34,764 bases of DNA from Isotricha intestinalis (taxonomy: Eukaryota; Ciliophora; Litostomatea; Vestibuliferida; Isotrichidae), in the NCBI GenBank assembly GCA_023807065.1, contig JAJJLU010000031.1, positions 1 to 34,764 on the forward strand, read 5' to 3'. The notes beneath the pieces are model-generated. The model was not told where the DNA came from, did not search any database, and worked only from the letters and a program-made list of their open reading frames with translations. The position numbers and the translations under genes are program-made. Positions 1 through 8,600 of the stretch are shown one piece after another (position 1 is the stretch's first letter; each line of letters opens with the position of its first letter).

Positions 1-51
1 CCCAATCCCCAATCCCCAATCCCCAATCCCCAAACCCCAAACCCCAAAAAA
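1..51. repeat. Left telomere, C-rich strand (CCCCAAT / CCCCAAA heptamers)
   Basis: The window opens with CCCAAT, then three CCCCAAT units, then two CCCCAAA units and a final CCCCAAAAAA that runs into the chromosome body. Read outward on the other strand this is a G-strand of mainly GGGGATT with GGGGTTT next to the body. The direction (C-rich at the 5' end) is right for a chromosome end, and the matching G-rich tract at the far end confirms it. Seen directly; the assignment as a telomere is near certain, the species is not. Confidence 0.97.
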
Positions 52-830
52 GAAAAATTTTATTTGAAAAGAAAAAAAATATTATTAATATTATTTAATA
101 GAAGAGATAAATATAAATCTATGAGTAATTAATTATTAATTAAATATAATAAATAAATTAAATAAAATTTTTAGATAAAAATATTATATACTTGGAATTA
201 AGTGATTTTTATATTTTTTAAATTAAATTAAATTAATTTATAAAGTATTTTTGTGGAGAAAAAACCCCACCTAATGTAGACCACTATCTTTCCTAATGAA
301 TAGAGGTGGTTTGTACTTACCCGGGCGATGGGGGTACTATCTGAATAAAATATAAAATATTTTTTAGATAAAATTATTTAATAAATAATAAGTATTATAT
401 TTGAAAGACATAAAAATTCAATTTTACATTATCAAATTTATTTTCTATTATTCCAAAAATTTCAAATTATTATTAACATAGAAAAATAATTATTATTTGA
501 ATCAAAATCTTCAAAAGATTTCCAAGGACACGTACCTAATTTGTGCCTAACATGAAAGAGAAATAAATTAAAAAACTTGATTTTATAATTTAATTAATTA
601 TTAAATATGAGCCAATCTGAGGGGATAATTAAGAATATACTTATTATTTTATTTTAAATATATTATTATTATATTTAATTTGAAACATATAAGTGTAAGA
701 TCAAAACATAAATTAATTCAAATATTTTAAAAAATTATTTGCTTATTTTTTATTTAATTAATTATTTTTCTTATATTCATTAAAAAAATAATATTATTTA
801 TCAATCTTGATTTATTTTTTATAACTAAAA
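52..830. other. Left subtelomeric noncoding region with GC-rich islands
   Basis: No open frame of gene quality is present. Most of it is about as AT-rich as other gaps, but three short stretches are strikingly richer in G and C: 253-344, 521-560 and 606-633. These contain potential hairpins (GTAC...GTAC around 314-337; ACCAC...GTGGT around 279-310; GG(A)CAC...GTGCC around 526-547) and four CCTAA motifs, which read TTAGG on the minus strand. I could not match them to tRNA, 5S rRNA, spliceosomal RNA, SRP RNA or RNase P by eye, nor find a telomerase template. A structured RNA or a protein-binding subtelomeric element is possible. Confidence 0.6.
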
Positions 831-1655
831 ATGATAGTATATTGGTGTAAAGACAAAAAAAATAGTCAAAACAAATTTTTACAAAATAAAAAAGAAGAAA
901 CAAAAACCATAATATATCCGTATTTAGATTTAGATGAATCATCAAATTCAAACTCCTTTGATTTAGATGAATTAAATAATTCATCCAATTCGATTCAAAA
1001 TGAATTATCTTTTTTTGAAGATTTTTCTTTTTCAGAAATTTATAATGAAAATAATGAAATTGAAAATAATAATCTATCAGATACAAGAAGTTTTTCAAAT
1101 GAGGAAAACAAAGAAAGATTTGAAAATTTGATTATAAATATATTAAGTATTCCTTTAAATAATGAAAATCAATTTGATGAAAAAAAAATTCAATTTGAAA
1201 TTGAAAATTTATTTTCAGGAAATTGTTTAATTAATGAACAAAAGATTTTAAATTTGTTTAATTTATGTAAAGAGAATCAATATTTGAAAGAACTGTTTTT
1301 CCAAAAAATTCTTTTTAATTTAGTAAATTTATTAAACAATAATAAAAATATTTATGAAACTTTTTTCATGATATTATCAGAAGATCAAAGAGAAATTTTT
1401 ATAAATGAAATTATTAAAAATACTCCTCTATTAATTATTAATGAAAATGGTCATGAAGCATTATTATTTCTTATTTCTTTTAAAAACTTGAATATAATAA
1501 ATAACATAATATATTTGATTTCCCAAAATTTTATATTTTATTGTTTAAATGATTATTCTTCAAAAGTTATTTGTGTACTTTTATCAAAAGGATTTCTTTC
1601 TTTAAATTATAACATAATAAATCAAATAAAGGATAATTTTAATGAATCAAAATAA
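831..1655 (+). CDS. Hypothetical protein with weak PUF-like C-terminal repeats
   Basis: 274 residues, the gene nearest the left telomere. The first 90 residues are acidic and Ser/Asn-rich with no predicted fold. From about residue 95 the protein is helical, and around 200-260 there are two units resembling PUF (Pumilio) RNA-binding repeats: one with ENGHEALLFLI and one with NDYSSKVICVLL, spaced about 36 residues. A true PUF protein has eight repeats, so this is either a divergent short member, a truncated copy, or an unrelated alpha-helical repeat protein. The start is the first ATG after an in-frame stop region and has the A-rich leader typical of the window; the stop is TAA. The coding call is good because of length and composition; the family is a guess. 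Confidence 0.65.
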   Translation: MIVYWCKDKKNSQNKFLQNKKEETKTIIYPYLDLDESSNSNSFDLDELNNSSNSIQNELSFFEDFSFSEIYNENNEIENNNLSDTRSFSNEENKERFENLIINILSIPLNNENQFDEKKIQFEIENLFSGNCLINEQKILNLFNLCKENQYLKELFFQKILFNLVNLLNNNKNIYETFFMILSEDQREIFINEIIKNTPLLIINENGHEALLFLISFKNLNIINNIIYLISQNFIFYCLNDYSSKVICVLLSKGFLSLNYNIINQIKDNFNESK

Positions 1656-2050
1656 ATCAATTTTCGAAATAATAAATTAAAATATAATTGTGTTTATATA
1701 AATTGATCAAATAATTTAAATACTCTATCAATATTAGAATAGATTGAATAAGTAGTATTTTTGTAGTTGTATATATAACTTATAATGAATTGTAATATAA
1801 AATTGATATATATTATTTGTGCATCCAACATTCACCATTATTTATACAACATAGGTTATTAACAAATAAGATTTTCAATACAATATTTACCATATAAACT
1901 GTAAATAAGTAATGAAAGTTAATATATATGTACTTTAAAATTTTTCAAAAAAAATTTTTTAGTTATTTTTTATTATAAAATCTAAAATGAAAAAAATAAA
2001 AAAAGAAGTTTAAATATTAAAAATAAAAATCAAAATCAAATAAAAAAAGC
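1656..2050. other. Noncoding gap
   Basis: Intergenic space between two convergent genes (831-1655 plus, 2051-2701 minus). AT-rich with homopolymer runs near 1945-1990. No gene, RNA or repeat was recognised. Confidence 0.6.
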
Positions 2051-2701
2051 CTACCAATGTTTAAGAGGAACACCATTATAATCTCTATATTTATTCAAAC
2101 CAAACATAAAAGCATCAACTAACCACCAAACAAAAGCTGCGAGACCACAAGCACACATAATACTTGCCATAACAATCCCAGTAGTTCCTTCATTAAACCA
2201 ATATTTTAATAATCTTAATTTTCCAAGAGTAAAAATAACAAGAGGAGTAACAGTTAAAATACTTTTAAAAACACCTCTCACAATATGATGAATATAATAA
2301 TGTCCAACACCAACATTAGTGAATAATTCCCATAAAAAACCAACAACTTGTCTTTTCCTTTTATAAGTACAATATTGATTATTGTGACCAATGAAAGGAT
2401 AATTTGCCATTGATTTATCACACATACAAAAATTATATTCTTCTATACAAGTATTAGGTTTTGGGCAATTTGTTTCAGAACATTTTTCTGGAGCAACTAA
2501 AGCACGACCCTTGTACATATCTTCATCTTTTGAGTACCAGTAATTATATTTACCATTTGCATCTAAACCCATTTGAAGAGTTACTACATTACCAAATTCA
2601 TCAGTTACTGTTCCATCTTCAGCAACTGTGTATGAGACTTTAGTTTTAGTTTTAAGGGAAAAAGAAGTAGTAAGAAGAAGAATTAAAATGTATCGAGACA
2701 T
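2051..2701 (-). CDS. Secreted/membrane protein with EGF-like cysteines and a TM2-like domain
   Basis: 216 residues. Residues 1-16 form a signal peptide (MSRYILILLLTTSFS). An extracellular part follows with six cysteines at 74, 79, 85, 92, 94 and 111, a spacing like an EGF module. The C-terminal 100 residues match the TM2 domain layout: a basic stretch (KRKR, 114-117), a first membrane segment containing VGVGHYYI (a variant of the G-x-H-x-F-Y motif), a hinge, and a second segment with WWLVDAFMFG followed by NKYRDYNG, like the usual D-x-x-x-L...N-x-D-x-N-G ending. TM2 proteins are small two-pass membrane proteins; their function in protists is unknown. An extra hydrophobic stretch near 147-165 may make this three-pass. 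The stop is TAG. Codon use is less AT-biased than in neighbouring hypotheticals, which may mean higher expression (inference). Confidence 0.85.
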   Translation of the reverse strand: MSRYILILLLTTSFSLKTKTKVSYTVAEDGTVTDEFGNVVTLQMGLDANGKYNYWYSKDEDMYKGRALVAPEKCSETNCPKPNTCIEEYNFCMCDKSMANYPFIGHNNQYCTYKRKRQVVGFLWELFTNVGVGHYYIHHIVRGVFKSILTVTPLVIFTLGKLRLLKYWFNEGTTGIVMASIMCACGLAAFVWWLVDAFMFGLNKYRDYNGVPLKHW

Positions 2702-2833
2702 ATTTTTTTATTTATTTTATTTGTTTTTTTTTATAATTATTTTTAATATTGTTTTAAACATCAATCTAATGATTAATTTCTTTATTTTTTTTATATTTTT
2801 GATTCAACATATAATATATTTTAAATTAAGAAA

Positions 2834-3667
2834 ATGTCAAAGGGAATGAAAAGAGAAGAACAAAATAAAATAATGAGAGAATCCTATTTACAAACACAAA
2901 AAGAAGCAAAAGAAATAAGAGAAAGAGCAGGAATCAATGCAAATCCAATTTTACAAAACTCAGAACAATATGTAACTAAAAAAATAATTTTTTAGCAACC
3001 AAAAAATCAAAACAGACCAAGAATAGAAACCAAAAATTATAATGTAAGAAATTTAGGATACAAAGAACCAGAACGTCCAAAAAAAAAAGTAATAGAAGTT
3101 AAAGATTGTTTAAATTCAAATTTTAAAGATCAATCAGAACAAATAGATAATAAGCCAAAAAAAAAAGTATTAGCTGAAGAATATGAAAAAAAAATACATA
3201 AACCTCAACCAAAAAGTATAAAAATGATAGAAGAAGCAAGAGGAAAAAAAGATACAATGAATGATATATTTTTAGGAAAAGCAGAAGAAAAAGAATATAG
3301 ATTTTCTAAAAGACAGATTAAAAACGGTGGAATTCCTTCCTATGAAACTTTAAGAATTAATCAACAATTTAATAATAATAATTTAAATAATAATAAAATT
3401 AATGAATATAGAAATGATATTTTAAAAAAATATAATACTGATCATTTATTTAATCAAGGAAGTGATAGTGATTATAATAATGAAAGAAGTCATAAAAAAA
3501 TATTTCCTTTAAATAGTAATATGGGAGATATTTTAGCTCATGATAATGTTCCAAAAGGATATGATGTTTATTCAAGTAAACCAAATGAAGTCAATTATAA
3601 AACTTTGGTTAATTCTCTTCCTGATAATTTTGATAACATTAAAAAATATGGTAAGAAAGTTTATTAA
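2834..3667 (+). CDS. Hypothetical basic protein, two exons
   Basis: The gene is split: exon 1 is 2834-2971 (46 codons), exon 2 is 2996-3667, joined across a 24-nt GT...AG intron. The intron carries an in-frame TAG, and removing it gives one continuous frame of 269 residues. An annotation starting at the internal ATG 3224 would lose the first 122 residues. The start at 2834 is the first ATG after the divergent neighbour's start, 132 bp away, so the two genes probably share a promoter region. The protein is Lys/Glu/Asn-rich and largely disordered, with two similar PKKKV stretches in the middle (near residues 75 and 104). No family was recognised. The codon pattern on both sides of the intron is uniform, which supports the join. 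Confidence 0.85.
2972..2995 (+). other. 24-nt spliceosomal intron, phase 0
   Basis: Begins gtaact, ends ttttttag. It sits exactly between two codons, contains an in-frame TAG, and its removal fuses a 46-codon upstream frame to the downstream frame. Because it is a multiple of three, only the internal stop exposes it. Confidence 0.85.
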
Positions 3668-3782
3668 ATTTTATTTTTTGTTTTGAACATTTAATCTATT
3701 GTTTAAATTTTTTTTTTTACTTTTAAATTTAAATAAGATTAAAAAACTTATATTAAAAAAAATAAATATTACAAAAAAAAAA

Positions 3783-5357
3783 TTATTCTGAATTTCCATG
3801 ATTTATATTTTCTCTAACTTGAGAAAGAGTGTAAAATAAATTAAATCTTAGTTTCTCCATTTTAAAATTTCTGTTATTAAATTTAATTCTAAATTTTTTT
3901 TCTTCTTTCAATCTTTTCTTTTTAATAATTTCAGGTTCTTCAAATTTTTTTTTCCCAGTTTTTTTCCAATAATTTTTTTTTATATCATCACTAAATTGCC
4001 TTACAATAATATCATCCATTTTTACTAAATTATCAGAAATTTCAATCATTTCTCTCTTTTTTTTACCCATATGTGCATAACTATTTTCTATTCTTTTAGC
4101 ATGAACGACATCTTCTTTAGTTTTACCTTTATATTTTTTTTTAATCATTTTACTTCCCATTATTGCTTCAGCATCTCTTTTAAATTCTACTGATAATGGT
4201 TTTAAATATTTTTGCCTATCTATTATTTTATATAATCTATTTCCTAATTTAGTTTGTTTTCTTTTTATTAAATCCATTTTTTTCTGAATTGTTCTTGCTT
4301 TTCTTTTTTCTTCTAATATAAATAATTTATCTTTATCTGAAAAAGAATTACTATAATTATGCAAATTAATTCTATTTGATAGGGAAAAATTTAATGAAGA
4401 TCTTGCTGTTAATGTTAAATTGTTTTTAATATCATCTGATGTTTTATAATAGTCGTTATTGAAATTGGTATTTATATTTTCTTTTTCTTTTATTTTTAAT
4501 AATGGAATTTGAAGTTTGGGTTTAGTTTTTTTATTTCTTGTTGAAGTGCTTGATTCTACATAAATTGTTTCCTTTTGGGTTGAATTAGTATTATTATTAT
4601 CATTAACTTTAATATATGATTTATAATGTTTTGGTAAAGGTGATAAATAATAATTATGTTCTAATTTTATATTATTTTCATCTTTTTCTTCTTCATTTAA
4701 ATTTTCTTGTTCTTGTTCTTGTTCTTGTTCTTTTTCTTCTTCTTGTTGGTGTTCGTTTTCTTTTTTTTTTCTTTTTTTATTTTCTTTATTAGATAATTTT
4801 CCTTGATATAATATATTAAAAAAATTATCGTTAACTTTTATTTCTCCATTTTCTAATCCTTTTTTAAAATTTTCAACATTTATATCTTTATTATCTGCAA
4901 TATTATAATTATGACTAAAATTAAGCAATTTTTCTTTAGTATTATTTTTTAATTTATCAATTTTAGGTTGATCATCTTGTTCTTTTAAAAAATAATAAGT
5001 TAAAGCTCCAGCTTGAATTCTTTCATTTAAATTTTTCTTTTTTTTTTGGTAAAGATAATTTAATCCTTTTCTAAATATTTCACATTTATCATATATTGGT
5101 CCATTATATGCAAAAAAAATTTTTCTAAAACCTTCTTCAAATTTTAAAAGAGGAGTTGGCTTTCTTTCACTAGTAGTATATAATTTCTCTCCAGCTATCT
5201 TTGTTTTTAATAATTTTTTTATTTCTATTCTTCTATCTTGAATATCTCTTGTTAAATTAAAATTTCTTTTCCTTCCATTAGATGATATTAAAGGTCCATT
5301 TAAACTAGAAGCATAATTTTCAAATATTGTTATTATTTCTTTTGGGTTATCTGTCAT
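3783..5357 (-). CDS. Hypothetical charged protein, 524 residues
   Basis: A long Lys/Glu/Asn-rich protein without signal peptide or membrane segment. Residues 1-130 are the most ordered-looking part, with conserved-looking turns such as PTPLLKFEEGFRK and AYNGPIYDKCEIFRKG. The middle (about 195-225) is a low-complexity stretch of KKRKKKE followed by an EQEQEQEQE run. The C-terminal 170 residues are basic and helical, with predicted coiled-coil around 350-390. The arrangement (conserved N-terminus, basic coiled tail) is common in ciliate cytoskeletal proteins, but I recognise no family. It is convergent with the 2834-3667 gene (115 bp apart) and divergent from PACRG across a 1.66 kb gap. The stop is TAA. 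Confidence 0.8.
   Translation of the reverse strand: MTDNPKEIITIFENYASSLNGPLISSNGRKRNFNLTRDIQDRRIEIKKLLKTKIAGEKLYTTSERKPTPLLKFEEGFRKIFFAYNGPIYDKCEIFRKGLNYLYQKKKKNLNERIQAGALTYYFLKEQDDQPKIDKLKNNTKEKLLNFSHNYNIADNKDINVENFKKGLENGEIKVNDNFFNILYQGKLSNKENKKRKKKENEHQQEEEKEQEQEQEQENLNEEEKDENNIKLEHNYYLSPLPKHYKSYIKVNDNNNTNSTQKETIYVESSTSTRNKKTKPKLQIPLLKIKEKENINTNFNNDYYKTSDDIKNNLTLTARSSLNFSLSNRINLHNYSNSFSDKDKLFILEEKRKARTIQKKMDLIKRKQTKLGNRLYKIIDRQKYLKPLSVEFKRDAEAIMGSKMIKKKYKGKTKEDVVHAKRIENSYAHMGKKKREMIEISDNLVKMDDIIVRQFSDDIKKNYWKKTGKKKFEEPEIIKKKRLKEEKKFRIKFNNRNFKMEKLRFNLFYTLSQVRENINHGNSE
4704..4730. repeat. (TTCTTG)n microsatellite inside a coding region
   Basis: Four to five copies of a six-base unit, encoding the alternating Glu-Gln run of the 3783-5357 gene on the minus strand. 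The unit keeps the reading frame, so length changes would only add or remove Glu-Gln pairs. Confidence 0.85.
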
Positions 5358-7019
5358 TAATTTTATTTCGAATATTTTTATTTAAAATATATATTTTCAA
5401 ATTAGAAACTAATTTTATAATTATAATATTAAAAAAATAATTATCTTTTCATTTTATAATATATGTGATATATATGTTTAAAAAGTTTTGGAGTGGTTTT
5501 GGTAATTTTAATTATTTTCATTTAACTCGAATCAATGTAATAAAAAAAATAATATATTAAAAAACATTCTTTTAATTAATGCAATTCTTTTAGTATAGTC
5601 TTAAAATGATATGTTTTGAATTTGACTTATAAAATAAATTTAATGCTTCTTTAAAACTAACATTGTTTCTGAGCCCAATTAATAACTCACATAACAATTT
5701 TGTTTTCAATTTATAAAAGTATAAATATGATTTAAAATGTTAAAAACCTTATCTATCTTTAATTAAATTCCAAATAAATTTATATATAAAAATAGGCAGA
5801 TCTACTTTGTTTTTTCAAAAGAAGATTATTTGAAAATTTAGATTAATTATATATTATGTAAATAACAAGTTAATAATATTCAACATGTTGGTGATGAATG
5901 AGAATAATTAAAAGAAATGAAATATAAATCAATAGATCTGAAGGAAACAGATGTAAAATTAAAATAATAAATTTTTTGAAACAATTAAATATTTCCATTA
6001 TCCCAAAAATCCTTCGAATAAAAAAAGAAAGGAAAAAAGATTGGAAATAAGATTAATTAGAGATTTATTAAAGATAAAAAAAGAATAATAAATAAAATTT
6101 TGGGTACCTTTCATAAATTTTATATTAATATGAGCAAATATCTTAAAAACAACCTTAATTAAAATAAATAAAGTAGCTGAATACCTCTTTTACATGGAAT
6201 TCTAAATTTTTTTCCTTTTTGAAATAGATTATGATTTAGATAAATTTAAATATATTCTACTATTCTACTCTAATTAATATCAAGATAATTCTAAAATAAA
6301 GAAATATTCATTAAAACAATATTTTTATTTTATTTTGTGAAAATTACATCTTTTTTATTCATGAGTTATATAAGAAAATAAATTTGTATAAGGTTTTCCT
6401 AAAATATTCTAATATAAAAAAGGATTTATATATAAGAATAAATAAATCATTATTTTTTTCGGCTTTTATGTCGAAATCTTGGCTTATTTTATATATAAAC
6501 CTATGATATTTCAATTTAATGCAAAGAAAATCTTTCTTAATTATTTCTAAAAATCATTTTAAACAATTTCATATAATAGAATAATGAAAATAAAAATTCT
6601 TGATATATTTCATTCTTTTTATTAAATATTTCTTTAATTAAGTACTAATATAACTATTATAATATAAGTTATAATAGAAGTAATTTTATTTTAACGAAAA
6701 GATATTTTATGTAAAAGGGGAAACACATAATATTTTTATATTCCAATTAAATAATTATTTTCTGAGTTTAACTATAATTATTCTAGTTGAGATTATTCTA
6801 TCTTTTCAATCATTTATTTTTCTATAATAAAAAAAGTAGTTTGATTCCATTTTTTCATTATTTAATAATGAATAATTCTTTGAATAGATACTAACATTTT
6901 TAGGGAATATGCTTTTTTTTATTAATTATTTTATAAACAATTAATTAGATATATTAAATGAAAAAAAAATATTTAACCGCATTAATTAAAAAAATAATAA
7001 TAAAAACCATAACCGAAAA
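5358..7019. other. Long noncoding gap between divergent genes
   Basis: 1.66 kb without a usable open frame on either strand, though the neighbours are tightly spaced. It is AT-rich with a few richer patches (around 5675-5700, 5880-5950 and 6010-6120). A small potential hairpin, TTTCG...CGAAA, lies near 6459-6478. Reading 5810-6520 on the plus strand gives coding-like words but about 35 stops, more than chance, so I do not call it a gene. It must hold the promoters of both flanking genes. No RNA gene was recognised. Confidence 0.55.
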
Positions 7020-7994
7020 ATGCAAGGTTCAGATGAAGACAAGAGTAATACCCATCAAAAAGGAAAAAAAGCAACAATTCGTTATGAATTAAACCCATCT
7101 TCCCAACTATTATTTGAAGATGCATTAAAGCGTTGCTTAAATAAATATGGTGGAAAAAAAGTTCCTTTAAAATCTCCATATGCTCCTCCTCTTCATAACA
7201 GTCCATTCGGAGATTTCCCTAAATCTTATTTACCAAAGAAAAATTCAGATTATAATTTAGTAAATATTGAAAATCACCAAGTTGCAAATTCTGTATCAAA
7301 TTTCCCTGATTCAAAAAGAAAAAAAGTTGCAACCACAACAGCTTTTTCATCATTAGATAAACCTACAACTGATAAGCCTCCAAAGGCAGGAGCATTTAGA
7401 CCAAGAAAAATTCCAGTTTCTGATTTCAGATTACATTATGATAGAGGAGATTTACCAGTTTTAGTGAAGCATGAAAGAGGAACTACTATTAAATGGAAAG
7501 ATGAATCTTTCGATAAATTTAATTATCAATTATACCTTCCTATTTTTGTTGATGGAATCAGAGAAGTTGCTGATCCTTATAGATTCATTGCTATTAGAGG
7601 TACTTTTGATTTATTAGACCATGTAAAAGATAATATTGTAAAAATTATTCCTCAATTAATTTTGCCTTTGAAAACTGCTTTAAATACTAGAGATGTTGAT
7701 ATTATTGCTGTTGCATTGAAAGTTATCCAAAAATTAGTTACTTGCTCAGATTTAGCAGGAGAAGCTCTTGTTCCCTATTATAGACAATTGTTACCCATAT
7801 TTAATTTATATAGAAATTATAATCATAATTTAGGAGATGAATTTGAATATGGACAAAGGAAGAAGAAAACTCTTGGGGATTTAATTCAAGAAACCCTTGA
7901 AAAGATGGAACTTAATGGAGGAGATGATGCTTTTATTAATATTAAATATATGATTCCTACTTATGAAAGTTGTGTCTATGATATTAGAGGTTAA
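7020..7994 (+). CDS. PACRG: Parkin co-regulated gene protein (PACRG), axonemal inner-junction protein
   Basis: 324 residues. In motile cilia PACRG with FAP20 forms the inner junction that closes the B-tubule onto the A-tubule of doublet microtubules. The sequence is clearly recognisable from about residue 124 to the end: AFRPRKIPVSDFRLHYDRGDLP, then the helical-repeat core with YLPIFVDGIRE, PYRFIAIRGTFDLL, IIPQLILPLKTALNTRD and VIQKLVTCSDLAGEALVPYYRQLLPIFNLYRN, ending in the family's typical MIPTYESC. The N-terminal 120 residues are low-complexity and lineage-specific; they include an ordinary-looking stretch with PLKSPYAPPLHNSPFGDFPKSY. The stop TAA falls where the family normally ends, which also shows that TAA is a real stop in this organism. 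The start is the first ATG after a stop-rich leader. It implies the cell has motile cilia. Confidence 0.96.
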   Translation: MQGSDEDKSNTHQKGKKATIRYELNPSSQLLFEDALKRCLNKYGGKKVPLKSPYAPPLHNSPFGDFPKSYLPKKNSDYNLVNIENHQVANSVSNFPDSKRKKVATTTAFSSLDKPTTDKPPKAGAFRPRKIPVSDFRLHYDRGDLPVLVKHERGTTIKWKDESFDKFNYQLYLPIFVDGIREVADPYRFIAIRGTFDLLDHVKDNIVKIIPQLILPLKTALNTRDVDIIAVALKVIQKLVTCSDLAGEALVPYYRQLLPIFNLYRNYNHNLGDEFEYGQRKKKTLGDLIQETLEKMELNGGDDAFINIKYMIPTYESCVYDIRG

Positions 7995-8067
7995 ATATGG
8001 TTTAAATAGAAAATTTTTATGCTTTTTTAACAAATATTAAAAATGTTTTTTTTTTATTTTCTGATTT

Positions 8068-8526
8068 CTATATAATTAGACTGTTGATTGCTGAATTTGT
8101 ATTGCCATATAATTTTTTCATTTTCTTTTTATTCATAATGATTTTTTCTTCTGCCTTAAATAAACTTTTTACATTCATTAAAATATTATCATATGTATTT
8201 TTTAATCTTGAAGTAGAATAACTTTTATTTATTTGCTTTTTATAATCAAAATTATTTTTCATATAAAAATTATGATTCTTTTTTGTTAAATTATTTCTAT
8301 TTGATTTATTATTTAATAAAGGAGGTAATAATTCAGAAATTGGTTGATTGAATAATAAATAATTTCTATCAAAAGAATATTTATTTTTGATTTCATCAAT
8401 TAATAATTGTAATTTTGTTTCTTCTATTTTTAATTCACTTTCGAATCTTTTATTTAATAAATTAGATAAAAAAGGACTTTTATGAAACTGTTTTCTAAAA
8501 TAAATTTTCTTGAACCCAAAATTCAT
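8068..8526 (-). CDS. Small hypothetical basic protein
   Basis: 152 residues, rich in Lys, Asn, Leu and Ser, with no signal peptide, membrane segment or known domain. It has a helical stretch around 30-50 (FESELKIEETKLQLLIDEIK) that could form a short coiled coil and a Pro-containing turn NQPISELLPPLLNN. It is convergent with PACRG (73 bp apart) and lies 74 bp downstream of the transporter gene's stop on the other side, in tandem orientation. The stop is TAG. Length, a clean ATG start and coding-like composition support a real gene; the function is unknown. Confidence 0.65.
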   Translation of the reverse strand: MNFGFKKIYFRKQFHKSPFLSNLLNKRFESELKIEETKLQLLIDEIKNKYSFDRNYLLFNQPISELLPPLLNNKSNRNNLTKKNHNFYMKNNFDYKKQINKSYSTSRLKNTYDNILMNVKSLFKAEEKIIMNKKKMKKLYGNTNSAINSLII

Positions 8527-8600
8527 ATTTGTATTATTAAAAAAATTAAGAATTAATATAATGAAATAAATAAATAAAAAGATGATGAAATTTTCTGAAA

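Noticed and set aside
320..340. 5S rRNA 3' part, because of GTACTT...GATGGG
   Set aside because: The rest of 5S rRNA cannot be traced on either side.
312..350. U1 snRNA, because of ACTTACC
   Set aside because: The sequence after the motif is AT-rich and lacks the U1 stem-loops and a credible Sm site at the right distance.
754..1098. 114-codon minus-strand open frame over the first gene
   Set aside because: Mostly Phe, Leu, Tyr and Ile, lying opposite the better plus-strand frame at 831-1655; a shadow.
2461..2849. Two plus-strand frames opposite and beyond the EGF-TM2 gene
   Set aside because: They overlap a gene with a clear signal peptide, cysteines and membrane domain on the other strand, and their composition is not protein-like.
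6459..6478. Hairpin TTTCG...CGAAA
   Set aside because: A five-base stem with a ten-base loop is expected by chance in a gap of this size.
5810..6520. Plus-strand text resembling a protein if TAA and TAG were read as Gln
   Set aside because: About 35 stops of all three kinds in 240 codons, more than chance predicts; all secure genes here use TAA and TAG as stops.
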